Of a DNA stretch of 64,000 nt, positions 35,201-44,752 are shown one piece after another (the first letter of the stretch is position 1; every line of letters starts with the position of its first letter). The stretch spans positions 198,896 through 262,895 of the forward strand of contig NMRA01000083.1 in the NCBI GenBank assembly GCA_002633005.1, written 5' to 3'. A program made the translations under genes and the position numbers. The DNA comes from Phoronis australis. Lineage: Eukaryota > Phoronida > Phoronidae. The notes beneath the pieces are model-generated. The model was not told where the DNA came from and did no database searches. It was given only the letters and a program-made list of their open reading frames with translations.

Positions 35201-38200
35201 AAATTCCCAATGCTGTTGGCTTGGGACTGTGGTTAGAGGTAGCTTAGGAAAGGTTTGCCCAAGCTCTTGAAATAACCTCGACCAAGTTTCAAGAAATGTT
35301 GACAGATGTATTTGAGCCAGAGATGCATATTCATGGGAGGTCACTATCAATCTTCATTTTTAGTGCCTGCTTGTGGGTTAGGTATTATGCTTCAGCACAT
35401 TTGCGAAATGGCTTGTGCATCTGATCAGTTACCCGATCAAACACGAGCTGAAAGGAATTCTGACCAATCACGGAAATGCAATAGCATTTATATTTTATCA
35501 AAATTTCCCTGGCCAAGTTCTTGATTTACCTCAAACGTGTTTCAAGAAATGTTGACGGATATATTTGAGCCGGGGATATACCTATTCAAGGGAGGTCACA
35601 ATTGTCATCTAATAACTGCTGCTGGATTAGGGTACTATAATTCATCCAACTGCTGATTGTCTGGTGTGTCTGATCAGGTACCCAATAAACCACAAGCTAG
35701 CTGAAGTGCATTCTGACCAATCACTGCAAGGCAATACAACGTTACGTTTCATTGGGCCACACTAGTGTCCTAATTTTGATCACGGTTCAAAAGCTGTAGC
35801 CACAAGCATGTACTACATGAAATCAAGAACTATTAACACCTCTGTTTATTTCTTGTGTTGTGCCTTTAATTATCACTGCCGTCTTCTCGCACAGGTCTTA
35901 CCAAACTGGGTTCCTTTGAGAATGTCATTTCCAAGTTCTTTGAGGCCATTCCTAGCACAACGTTGTATTCCAATGCCAGTTACAACTACAGCAAATGTGG
36001 CATTCCGCCACCTGATTCCATGCATTTCTTCCGTCCAATTGATGACGGTGACCTGCCCTGGTTTGGTGTAATCTTTGGACTAACCGTTTCTGGTGTTTGG
36101 TACTGGTGTTCTGATCAGGTTTGTTCACTAACCCCGTGCTGTTTTGTGAAAGCTTAAATCATTGTTCGCACTGCCTATAAAAGGTTTAAAGCTTAGAGCC
36201 TTGATCTTGAATAGTCCTTGAATATAATTTTGGCCATTTGAAGCCTTGAATTTCAGCATTTAACCTTGCAGATATTTGAAAGACCTTAATTATAAGCAGA
36301 GTATGCTATTTAAATTTTTATTGCAGTTGCTAAAGGGAATTATTTTTTAAATGACCGGCAGGGTAGATTTTACTGTCCCTGTTTTCTTTCAATAAAGCAA
36401 TTCCTGTTTAGTTCCGTGTTATACAGATAGATGGAGCCGATGTCCCCTACTCTCTGCTTTCACAATTCAGCAGCTCTAATTTTGGTATTGATGAAAATTT
36501 ACCTGCGAGGAACACCATTGAAGGAAGACGTCACAGTTTCACCCTTTTGCATGGTGCTGTTTCTTGTAACGTGATATTCTCAGTCTTGCTTTTGTTTACT
36601 GTGCTTAATATTACTCTGACAGTTTCTTGTTTCTGTAACCAGTGTACATTGATTACTTTCTGGGTTTACGCTAGTCCTGCTCCTGCACTTGCTCTCTGTC
36701 CATTCTCCGTTAACTGTTATCCCAACCAGCACTTCATTACATTAACGTTACTGGGGATTTCTAAAAGGGCCCTCATTTAGGTAAACCCCCCAGATGGTAC
36801 TCTGTAGGATCATTAGGGTCTGTTTCATGTGGAAGCCACATGCAAAATGTCATATTTCGTCATTTTTTGGCTTTAAGATTATATTTCAAGTTGATCGCTT
36901 GTCCACAGAAGCGTTGACTGGCCTCTGCTGTTGTAGCCAAGCTGCTAACAAAGTGGAACCTTCCTCTAGCAATAGAGATATTTTAACATTTAAGTCTCTT
37001 GTTAAAACAAATTCGCCTGTCCCCTGCCAGTTTCTGTGTTTTGCGAAAGAAATTAAAAGTCTGAGACACAGATCTCTTGGAAATTGGCTTTAAAATAAGT
37101 ATGAAAAATTTCGTGAAAGTTTACAAAACTAGAAAAATCAAAAGGTCGAAAAATGTCCAATTGGGATTTTCCAAGACTTGCACATTAGCTGCGTTAACAA
37201 TACATTTAAAGAAATGTTAAAATACCTGAAATTTAACAGTTTAGTTATGGAAGTTGAGCTCTCCAATAGTATTGCACAGATTGTTAAAGTTAACACGTGG
37301 TTCCCTCTATAGGTGATTGTGCAGCGTGCTCTTGCTGCCAAAGACCTGTCCCATGCTAAGGCTGGCACCCTATTGGCTGGATACCTCAAGTTCCTGCCAC
37401 TCTTCCTGCTAGTCATACCTGGCATGATTGCTAGGATCTTGTTTCCAGGTAAGGCATCGTACACATCTGCATCCAACTGTGAATGAAGTTGCAGCTTGTA
37501 CCAATTTACACATTGTGCCTGCTCGTAATAAACAACAATGAACTGCCAGTTCTCAAAGCAGTTAAAATCACTTAGTTGAGTGTAGAACATGTTAGTTAAG
37601 TTTTAGAGTGTTAAGTGGTCGAAATCTGTTGGAAAGGTGAGTTTATATGGCAGGGCTAAAATAATTTTGTAATGACATTGATTTTTATGTTTTGATGATG
37701 AGATTGAATTAAAACTTAATGTTAACCGCTGTGACACTAAAAGCATGTATGGTGTGCATTTTCAAAATGGTGTTCTTAGGTCTGTTCTTCAAAATGATGG
37801 TTATCCTTTACAGACCGTGTGGGTTGTGCAGATCCAGAAATTTGCTTCCAACAGTGCAAAAGCAGGTCAGGATGTACCAACATGGCCTACCCCCTGCTGG
37901 TCATCAAGCTGATGCCAGATGGCGCTAGAGGTCTCATGCTTGCCGTCATGATGGCTGCACTCATGTCTTCCCTCACCTCCATCTTCAACAGTAGCAGCAC
38001 TATTTTCACCATGGATATCTGGAGACGCATCCGCAAGCACGCCTCAGAAGTTGAGCTGATGATTGTGGGAAGGTGCGCTTAATAGTTGCAAAAATGCTAC
38101 AGCATGGATTGCAAAAATGCTACAGCATGGATTGCAAAAATGCTACAGCATGGATTGCAAAAATGCTACAGCATGGATTGCAAAAATGCTTCAGCATGGA

Positions 38201-41200
38201 TTGCAAAAATGCTACAGCATGGATTGCAAAAATGCTTCAGCATGGATTGCAAAAATGCTACAGCATGGATTGCAAAAATGCTACAGCATGGATTGCAAAA
38301 ATGCTTCAGCATGGATTGCAAAACTGCTTCAGCATGGATTTCAAAAGGTCCCACATTCCAACTGCGGTTGAGATGGGAATTTTTTTAGTTTTTAGACACG
38401 AAGTGATGTGACCAACAAGTGGAGGTTGAAGAGGTGCATTGTACTTACGTTCACTGGCTTTGGTCAAATGGTTTACAAGTCTATCGAGAGATGCCAATGA
38501 CGAGCAGCCATTTTGGTCAATCTTGAGTTGTGGACTCCTGACAGTCATTCAGTAGTTACAGGTGTGATTTTGCCTTGAGGCAAGGCTTGAGAATGTGATG
38601 AGATACCGTGGATCTCGAGGGTATTTCAAACCTTATTCACAAAACTTGGACGTTTGTATATATGCCTAGATACCTTATCTTCATTCTCGTGGAACTTCAG
38701 ATGCAAAACGTATACCGTGTAATTAGAAAAGTTTTAGCAGAACCACCTTGGAACTGCACAACCTCGTGGAAATTTTACTACTCATCTGAGGTCAAAGGTT
38801 ACAGGGGTGTCACTGAAATTGAATCTCCCACCACACATAGAGAAGTTCCGTATGTACCCTCAGTCCTTTCATTCACTGAGACACCATATTAGGGAGTCTA
38901 TGAGGTATACATAGGACAGGAAGATGCCAGGGAAAACGAAGACAAAACAGTTTTGGTTCTGAGGGAGTTGTGCGTCTGCACGCATATGACCGTTGAGAAC
39001 GAACGCACCGTGTCCGAGTCTGCCTCTGGAACTTTGTGTTCACGAACACCGCAAGTTATGAAAAGAGTTAAATCCTCACCCAAATTCACTAATTTGATCA
39101 GTAATAACATTTCAATCTCATGCTCACACGCTTTAACTACTGACTGGGTTTGTGTTGTCCATTTCGTACTTGGTTTCCTGGCCCATGGTGTGTATAAAAA
39201 GGAACTGTTGACCTACGTAAAATGAAATTTTGACTTAAAGATGTTGACGTAATGATAGCAATGGCACATCAATATAAAACATATTTTATAATCTCTGGTA
39301 TTTTTTCTTTCAGAAAATATATACTTTTACCAGTTGACAAAGCCTGTTTTCTGACATAATGAGTTAGAATGAAGGTCACTAAATAAGGTTTGAGATAACC
39401 TTAAGAAAGATCTACTTGCCACAAGCTCAAACCATTTATCTTTTGTCCTGGAACTTGAGAGGGTCATTGTCTGCAATAGTCTCTGAATGATTGAAAATAC
39501 ATATCATTTGAGTGAATTGTATGCACTCTCTGTTTTATGAAATCGTTTTTCTGAAGTAAAAACAATTAGCAATTTTGGTAAAGCAAACAACAGCGCAGAT
39601 ATCAAGGGTGTTGCACTGTTTGGTGTTTTCCATGAACCAGAAATTTTGTTAATTCCAGTGGGCTTCTATTAACACAATTGTTTGATTATCTTTTTTGTGT
39701 TATGCTTATCTTGTTTCTCTGCTTTAGCATTTGCTCCACACAACTTGTTCTTATCATCTTGCAGATTGTTTGTGGTTGTTCTTGTTGCCATCAGTGTCGT
39801 ATGGATTCCCATTGTGCAGAATGTTTCCGAACTATTCCACTACATTCAGGCTGTCACTAGCTACCTAGCGCCACCTGTGTGTGCTGTCTATGTGCTAGGT
39901 GTGCTGTGGAAGCGAATTAATGAGAAAGTAAGCTTCTTATAATTAAAATTTGTCAAACTTGATTAAAAATGCAACTGTACTTCTGTTGCACAGCTTCATA
40001 TACACTCACTCACACTCTCTGTATAATTTCTAATAATCTGGACTGCAATTGTAAAGCAAATTGCTAATAGAGATTACAGACATACAAGTTGCAGTAGTAG
40101 CTATATTTCGAGAGCACATGTCTCCTAGTCCTCAGGTAAAATGAACACGTTGGAAGCGAAATATAAGCTGCTATTTTAACTTGTTTGTTTGTAATGCCTG
40201 TTGGCAATTTGCTTTCCAACTGCTCACTGTGAGATTTTGGAAGTTATTCAGGGCTTGGAATTTTCCTCTTTTACGAGGATTCCCTCTTTTTTTGGTTTTG
40301 ATTTCCTCTTATTTGATTTCCAGTTTCCTCTTTTTTGTTTCTTTTTATTATTATCTTGACTTTATTCATGCAAAAACATTTATTTCAGCTAACTTTACAA
40401 CTCAAAAATGTTTCTGTCACACAAGCCTTTTTATTTGTGGAACAATACATCACCTGGAAAAATTTCGTGTTTTTTGTCATTGGTCTTTCCAAGCCGTTTA
40501 TATCAACCTTTGCAACAGAAAGTACAGCCGTGTTTTTAATCAAGTTTGCATAAATGAAGGGCTACTGCCAAATTATTTGTCACTGAATTTGTGGCTGCAA
40601 TTAGGAATTTACTGCTTTGTGGCAAAAGAACTGTATTGAGCACCGCTTTAGCGGTTTGAAAATGATCACCTTTAACGTAAACTGAAATAAGATTGTTGGT
40701 TTTTATTAAGTCAGAAGTAACACCTGGGAGCTCCATCCCGACCACAGTCTAACCATCGCAAATCAGAAGTGTTAATTTGCCTTATTTTTCGACTTGATAT
40801 TTCGTGAGTCATAGGGCAATTAAATCAAAACCGATTCTTGCTATGTTTGGAAGGCAAGGGAAGTTTACTAAGAACCCATACATTTTTGGAATGTAGGTCA
40901 GCAGGGTAAAGGAGCAGATTGTAAAATTGAAGAAATTTTATGTATTCATCATAATTTCACTTAAATTAATTCATGGTTTTATTTCCTCAAGTTTTTCACT
41001 GAACTTAGTCCGTGGTTTTATTACCCAGTGAGCAGACAACTAAAAGTTATGTGTGAGGTATTAGATTTTAGTTACATATTTATGGAGTGGGCATTGCTAA
41101 TGTAATATCACCTTAGCGTGCCACATCTTGTGCAATATTGAAGTGTTTATTCTGACTAATGCAACCATCAAATCATCAGAAACGTCGATGAATATTCATG

Positions 41201-44200
41201 TTAAATAATGTAATTTACAAGTTGAATGAAAAAATTTAAACTATGATCACATTAGTTGTGTTCAGCTAAACAACTGAAACTGCAATGTTTGGCCATTCTT
41301 GTTGAGTGAGTTGTTATGACTCATTTGATCTAAATTTAACTCAACTTAGACTATTAAGTGCCACCACAAGAGTCTTCAAAGCACAGGTTTTAAGTGGTAA
41401 GGATCGTTTATTTGTGAATGATTGCACAGTCACTTACATCACAAGCATTAACTTTGTGTTTGACATGAAAATTGGATATAGCTTTGTCGATAATTAGATG
41501 TTGTACTCTTCAAAATGATTTCTGTATTTTTTTAAATCTCTGTTTTTTAAAAGACCAGTGTAGTGCTGTCCTAGTGACGAGTTCTGTTCACAAAATCCCT
41601 CACATGGTGGTCATATCGCATCATGAGAATTCAGAATTTCTGCAGTTTTTTGCCTAAATAGTGAAGAATTTGTGCAAAAAATAGAAAATATTGAAATTGT
41701 AAGTGCTGACTAATTATCTGCAATTTTTTTACCCGATTACCACAGTGTGATCATTTAAATGGTCAACTGGTTATAATGATGTATGATATGTTAAGCAAAA
41801 AGGCTTTAAAATTCCTTTGAAAAATTGACTGTTTCGGTAAAATCTCAACTACTATGGACAAAAATAATTGCCGTGATTGAGTATTTTTCTTTTTTCCAAT
41901 GATTTCTAAGACTTTTGTCAAGGCATGCCCACATTCTGATTGTAGCTGTGATGGAAAACTTAAAAATGAAATGTTAAAGTATTAATTTGGTGCTAATAAT
42001 CTTTTAAGAAAAAGTGAAGAAACAAAACTTCATTTGTTGCCCCTCTGTATCCTACATTATCAAGATTTTGCAGTGTTGGTTCTATTCACCAGGGGGCGTT
42101 CTGGGGTCTGATGGTTGGTCTGGTGTGTGGCTTGATAAGGTTCATCTGGGAGTATGTCTACCCTGTGTATCCATGCGGTGAAGAGTACCTCGACACCAAG
42201 CCAGACATCATCGGCAAGGTGCACTACTTGCATTTTGGCATCCTGCTCTTTGGCATATCAGCTATTGTTACCATAGTGATCAGCTTGTTGACTCCGCCCA
42301 TTCCAGATAAACACGTAAGTGATTCACTGTCAATGGATTATTAGCTTGGCGTGCTACAAGTCTGAGAAGTAACAAAAGGGTACTTGCATTGCTAGTGGTG
42401 TGGAAACCAATCCGTTTGTGAGTTCATCGTTTGGGTTGTTTTTCATGACCTGACCGCAAAAGAACTTGTACAAACAAGATGTTGAAAATGTTTGGTACTT
42501 CACAAACCAACCGGTGTACCTACTGTGGCGAGGTTCAGACTTTTCAACATTTGATTCACAGCTGCTTGTGGGACTCCCTACACCATTTCGTAAATAAAGT
42601 TAAACTTTTTAATTTGCATATTAAGCCAACTGTATGTCACTTTTTAATTTTGCTTCTTTGGCAAACAAAGTGAAGTCTTCACTAGCTACCTTGTATACTC
42701 GTGTCCGATACTATATTTATACGTCATCAAGACAATGAGTATCAACAATGTTTTAATAATTTATAATCTATATTATTGGATACTGTGAACGTTATGTAGC
42801 CTTGTCATACCAGTGGGTGTTATGTAGCCTTGTCATACCAGTGGCAGTGTTTTTTACCACTTCTTTATCTTATCGTAATATAATTTTACACAAGTAATTT
42901 AAGTTATGCCTAAGTTTTTGATGTAGATTAGCCTATGTAAAAGTAAATATATGTACTTTGTTATTCTATTTGAAAGAGCGCAAGAGTGAATGAGTGCATG
43001 AAAATACTCCTCCTTTCTGTTATGTCTCTTTTACAATAATCTACTGTTAATTTCATTTCCCTGCACTATGGGTTCCATTCGGAATAATTATTAGATTAGC
43101 ATGATGCATTGTTATTCATAGAGTAGGGACATGTAGCTGGAGGTTTATGAAAAGTATCTGACCGCAATATCTCGGGCATTGTACCTGAAAAGTCTCACTG
43201 CTTTAACTGCTGTAACAAGTCATGCCCAAAACAAGGTTCATGCACGTGTCCACAGTTGACGGACATAAAACTGCTTTCCAATAGAAATGACGAGCATACT
43301 ATTCAGTCATGTGACCTGCAACAATGTACACTCATTGATGTTAACATTAGCTCTAATGCTGCAAATGTTTTCAGTTGCACCGGTTGACTTTCTGGAGTCG
43401 CCACAGCAGTGCGGAGCGCACGGATATCTCTGAAGCTGAAAACATAGAAATGAGCTCAGCAGGTGGAATAGATAACGTAGCAGCAGAGAGTGACGTGAAG
43501 ATGACGGACAAGGACGATGCTACTAACCTTGAAATCAAAGGTGGGTAGGACATGTGAAAGTATGATAAAAAATTTTCAGTTTGGGACAGTCTCTGAAACT
43601 CATCATGCCAAACTTTAAACCAAAATTGAATTTTCGTGGTTTTGAAGATTGGCATGTAGATGATTTTGGAATTCATTGCATTTCTCATATAATTGAACGC
43701 TGCTTTTTGTATAAACAAGTTCACTCTGAAAATAGACTTATCAGTTCATAAAATGGTAAAAATATAGCTGCCTAAGCAATGCCTCCCCATAGTGGGTTCT
43801 AGGTGAATGACCATTTGTCGTTATTCATAATTCTTGAATTTGGGACGGCCAATGTTGCCTATGTCTAAAATATGGTAGAATCTCCAACCTCAAGCAAAAT
43901 AATTAATGTTTCACTGTCCTAAACTGGAGAATGTTTTCCGTAGATAAACTGGATTAAACAAGCAGTGAGCATTGATTATAGTGGTCCCCTCCAGTTATTG
44001 TTTGTGTCCAGGAATTCCTTCGTCACAATTTATGTGTTTAGAAATGTGGTCTGATGAAAGCTGCAGGACCCTCAGGATCATGTGAGCCAAGAGGATCACA
44101 AACAGTTCAAGAACTGGAATAAAATGTCTGACTGAATTGGAATACTTAGGGTCTTGAAAGTTGAAACTCCACCCCTTGGCACTGCGTTACTCAGAGTGCA

Positions 44201-44752
44201 CTTGAGGGTGTGAGAACACCCGTAATTCAGATCTCGTCCTAATGTGACCTATGTTTACATGGAGCCCAGAGAGAACCACACTTGTCTAACAAAATACCAA
44301 TGACACTCTGAAATATCGATAATGACTAGGAACAATGATTTTGAGGCATTGAAGCTCAAACTATAGTCTTGACAATCTGAGAATAAAAATGACTTAAGAA
44401 ATACATGTAATCGGCCATTTTGCTTTTTGTAGGTGTGACTTCAGATATCCACTATTTAGTCTAACACACTTGTTTCAATATTCACTAAGAGTGTATAATG
44501 TGTTTCTCAATATGAATTTGTGTAATCCAACTCATTACTCATACAGAGGACGTACCAATACCTTGGTGGAAGAAGGCTGTCAATTGGATCTGTGGTATCG
44601 AGAAAATCCATGACATGTCCGATGAAGAGAAGGCAGCGCTGGAGGTGAAGCACATGAATATTGAGGAGAAGCCAATGTTTGCACGCATACTCAATGCCAA
44701 CGCCATCCTACTGATGAGTCTAGCCATGTTCCTCTGGGGATTTTTTGCGTAA
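14152..44752 (+). CDS. SLC5A9-like: SLC5 sodium/sugar cotransporter, SGLT4 (SLC5A9)-like, 14 coding positions
   Basis: A sodium/solute symporter expected in the plasma membrane, importing a sugar with Na+. All junction phases agree, giving 685 aa with exon 8a or 677 aa with exon 8b; human SGLT1 and SGLT4 are near 665-680. The order of features follows the family: TM1 (residues 28-44), YFLAGRSM (57-64), the TM2 block [20 protein letters not shown] in exon 3, [14 protein letters not shown] in exon 5, the WYWCSDQ sugar-stacking segment at the end of exon 8, [13 protein letters not shown] in exon 10, [12 protein letters not shown] in exon 11 (the Gln matches the sugar-contacting Gln of SGLT1), and a C-terminal hydrophobic FLWGFFA in exon 14. 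Closest recalled relative is SLC5A9, which transports mannose, fructose and 1,5-anhydroglucitol; the actual substrate here is not known. The residue I align with SGLT1 Ser389 (Na2 site) appears to be Ala. Confidence is high for family, moderate for subfamily. Confidence 0.93.
15194..15505. mobile_element. MITE with ~45-bp inverted ends, GGTTGCATGAAACAG
   Basis: The left end GGCTGGTTGCATGAAACAGT and the reverse complement of the right end GCCCGGTTGCATGAAACAGT match. Homology continues through GGGACTCAAC..AAGTTCCC on both sides. No coding capacity. Located in SLC5 intron 1. Confidence 0.8.
15753..15821 (+). CDS. SLC5A9-like: SLC5 exon 2
   Basis: Twenty-three codons, phase 0 to 0, acceptor TGCTTTACAG, donor GTAAGT. 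Encodes the TM1-TM2 link with the family signature [13 protein letters not shown]. Confidence 0.93.
17510..18740 (+). repeat. Dispersed intronic repeat family, three copies here
   Basis: Copies at about 17510-17700, 17920-18160 and 18530-18730 share, in order, (G/A)ACAAAAATAAC, a TATTTTTCAAA(G/C) stretch, TTGTTGTGAATGC-like sequence, (T/A)CCAAATGT and a GTCCGCCA..TGTGTCCCAAA end. Related ends occur near 22065, 25115, 30695 and 42035, all on the plus strand. Confidence 0.55.
19379..19886. mobile_element. MITE with TA duplication and GGGCCGTCCCAGATTA ends
   Basis: The left terminal GGGCCGTCCCAGATTA and the reverse complement of the right terminal differ at one base. TA flanks both ends (19377-19378 and 19887-19888). 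The element is 508 bp. A TA target suits mariner-like or ISL2EU-like elements; no transposase is present. In SLC5 intron 2. Confidence 0.78.
20287..20872. mobile_element. MITE related to the 19379 element
   Basis: Left end GGTCCGTCCCAAAAATT, right end AATTTGGGATGACC. The interior from about 20300 and the right end recur in the same order at about 43565-43940 (GATTTTGGAATT, then CTTGAATTTGGGACGGCC), so a second decayed copy sits in SLC5 intron 13. Confidence 0.65.
24500..24840 (+). repeat. Dispersed repeat, copy 1
   Basis: Shares long blocks with 31400-31710 in the same orientation, for example GGGGAATAACAC(C/T)GCATGATG, AAAGGTCACCTATTT, TGCACTTTGTTTAGCATA and TGATGTTCAAATAGC. No terminal inverted repeats found. 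Confidence 0.8.
27087..27191 (+). CDS. SLC5A9-like: SLC5 exon 3 (TM2, Na+-site region)
   Basis: Thirty-five codons, phase 0 to 0, acceptor GTTTCAG, donor GTAAGT. Encodes [20 protein letters not shown] and then [15 protein letters not shown], the most conserved block of SGLT proteins and part of the Na2 site. Confidence 0.96.
30443..30502 (+). CDS. SLC5A9-like: SLC5 exon 4 (TM3)
   Basis: Twenty codons, phase 0 to 0, acceptor TTTCTTTCAG, donor GTAAGT. Encodes the membrane segment ending [12 protein letters not shown]. Confidence 0.95.
31075..31221. mobile_element. 147-bp MITE with GGGCC.AGTTGCATAAA ends
   Basis: Left end GGGCCGAGTTGCATAAAG and the reverse complement of the right end GGGCCCAGTTGCATAAAAG match at 16 of the first 17 positions. 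Non-coding, in SLC5 intron 4. Confidence 0.8.
31400..31710 (+). repeat. Dispersed repeat, copy 2
   Basis: Second copy of the 24500-24840 repeat, lying in SLC5 intron 4. Homology ends about 150 bp before exon 5. Confidence 0.8.
31862..31966 (+). CDS. SLC5A9-like: SLC5 exon 5
   Basis: Thirty-five codons, phase 0 to 0, acceptor ATCTAAACAG, donor GTGAGT. Encodes [20 protein letters not shown] and then a membrane segment ending YVFTKIS. Confidence 0.96.
32774..32879 (+). CDS. SLC5A9-like: SLC5 exon 6
   Basis: Thirty-five codons plus one base, phase 0 to 1, acceptor TCTCTCACAG, donor GTAAGT. Encodes [20 protein letters not shown] followed by a membrane segment ending LFTIC. Confidence 0.95.
33128..33208 (+). 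CDS. SLC5A9-like: SLC5 exon 7
   Basis: Phase 1 to 1, acceptor GTGTTACAG, donor GTAAGT. Encodes [20 protein letters not shown] and the membrane segment ending MIIS. The phase-1 end is shared with both alternatives of exon 8. Confidence 0.95.
33994..34239. repeat. 26-bp minisatellite in intron 7
   Basis: Nine copies of a unit containing GCTGTATGTGATGCACGTGT, with variants CACATG, CACACG and CACCTG in the E-box position and one 4-bp insertion. The array ends about 315 bp before exon 8a. About half the units contain the palindrome CACGTG. Confidence 0.9.
34555..34802 (+). CDS. SLC5A9-like: SLC5 exon 8a (alternative)
   Basis: Phase 1 in, phase 0 out, 248 bp, acceptor TTTTGAACAG, donor GTTGGA (weak). 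Encodes the large extracellular loop and the next membrane segment: [20 protein letters not shown], then a 30-residue loop with two N-glycosylation sequons (NVT, NLT) and one Cys, then [19 protein letters not shown] and the WYWCSDQ sugar-stacking motif. The loop is eight residues longer than in exon 8b. Nothing is broken. Confidence 0.95.
34837..35005 (+). repeat. Tandem duplication of about 90 bp carrying pseudo branch point and acceptor
   Basis: Two copies beginning GCGTGCTAAC at about 34837 and 34927. Each reads on through (T/A)(G/C)..CTAAC(A/G)CTGT, then a T-rich run, then TTCCAGCT. The copies begin 35 bp after the exon 8a donor. TGCTAAC is a near-ideal branch-point sequence and the T-run plus CAG mimics a 3' splice site. 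Confidence 0.65.
35250..35750 (+). repeat. Two tandem copies of a ~254-bp repeat between exons 8a and 8b
   Basis: The string AATGTTGACAGATGTATTTG near 35295 recurs as AATGTTGACGGATATATTTG near 35549. The later landmark TCTGACCAATCAC at 35459 recurs near 35712, so the period is about 253-254 bp across the whole unit. Confidence 0.75.
35895..36118 (+). CDS. SLC5A9-like: SLC5 exon 8b (alternative)
   Basis: Phase 1 in, phase 0 out, 224 bp, acceptor CTTCTCGCACAG, donor GTTTGT. Encodes a paralogue of exon 8a: [19 protein letters not shown], a shorter loop with sequons NAS and NYS and the same Cys, then [20 protein letters not shown] and WYWCSDQ. About half of the aligned residues are identical to 8a, highest in the last 35. 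Both copies keep every family-invariant residue I can recognise. Adding both exons, or omitting both, shifts the downstream frame. Confidence 0.95.
37313..37448 (+). CDS. SLC5A9-like: SLC5 exon 9
   Basis: Forty-five codons plus one base, phase 0 to 1, acceptor CCCTCTATAG, donor GTAAGG. Encodes [20 protein letters not shown] and a membrane segment containing [13 protein letters not shown]. Confidence 0.96.
37814..38072 (+). CDS. SLC5A9-like: SLC5 exon 10
   Basis: Phase 1 to 2, acceptor ATCCTTTACAG, donor GTGCGC. Encodes a Cys-rich extracellular loop (five Cys in [20 protein letters not shown] and the following C), then [33 protein letters not shown] and [10 protein letters not shown]. The serines of MSSLTS belong to the Na+ site. 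Confidence 0.96.
38088..38340. repeat. 23-bp minisatellite next to the exon 10 donor
   Basis: Eleven near-perfect units GCAAAAATGCT(A/T)CAGCATGGATT. The array begins about 15 bp after the donor GT at 38073. Because 23 is not a multiple of three, all three forward frames encode the same peptide repeat, which explains the long ORFs seen here. They are not genes. TGCTACAGCA can form a short hairpin. Confidence 0.95.
39765..39927 (+). CDS. SLC5A9-like: SLC5 exon 11
   Basis: Phase 2 to 0, acceptor CATCTTGCAG, donor GTAAGC. Encodes [20 protein letters not shown] and [12 protein letters not shown]. The Gln corresponds to the sugar-binding Gln457 of SGLT1. Ends LWKRINEK. Confidence 0.96.
40249..40497 (+). 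mobile_element. CAGGGC-type MITE, copy 1 (SLC5 intron 11)
   Basis: Starts CAGGGCTTGGAATTTTCCTC and ends TTTCCAAGCC. It matches the element at 45848-46091 in the same orientation along its full length, with frequent substitutions. The right terminal bases are decayed. Confidence 0.75.
42093..42314 (+). CDS. SLC5A9-like: SLC5 exon 12
   Basis: Seventy-four codons, phase 0 to 0, acceptor CTATTCACCAG, donor GTAAGT. Encodes [20 protein letters not shown], an extracellular YPCGEEY loop that resembles the PACGE loop of SLC5A9, [11 protein letters not shown], and TPPIPDKH. Confidence 0.96.
42470..42900 (+). mobile_element. LINE C-terminal remnant in SLC5 intron 12
   Basis: The ORF 42479-42673 encodes [19 protein letters not shown], the C-x2-C...H...C zinc-knuckle-like motif found at the C-terminus of many LINE polyproteins. 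Downstream sequence up to about 42900 resembles 9336-9540. A 32-bp duplication (TTATGTAGCCTTGTCATACC twice) lies at 42792-42845. The fragment is truncated. Confidence 0.6.
43375..43540 (+). CDS. SLC5A9-like: SLC5 exon 13 (cytoplasmic linker)
   Basis: Fifty-five codons plus one base, phase 0 to 1, acceptor ATGTTTTCAG, donor GTGGGT. Begins [20 protein letters not shown] and continues acidic and hydrophilic, typical of the poorly conserved loop before the last membrane helix. Confidence 0.92.
44547..44752 (+). CDS. SLC5A9-like: SLC5 exon 14 (C-terminus, TM14)
   Basis: Phase 1 in, acceptor ACTCATACAG. Encodes [33 protein letters not shown] and the terminal hydrophobic segment [15 protein letters not shown] before the TAA at 44750. 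This is the standard SGLT C-terminus. Confidence 0.96.

Noticed and set aside
37138-37590. 150-aa minus-strand ORF
   Set aside because: It is the shadow of SLC5 exon 9 and its flanks.
38063-38411. Three overlapping ORFs of 100-112 aa with [10 protein letters not shown]-type repeats
   Set aside because: A 23-bp repeat without stops is open in all three frames. It is a minisatellite in an intron.
40181-40639. 152-aa plus-strand ORF
   Set aside because: It lies over a T-rich MITE copy in intron 11; the Phe/Leu-rich peptide is a composition artefact.
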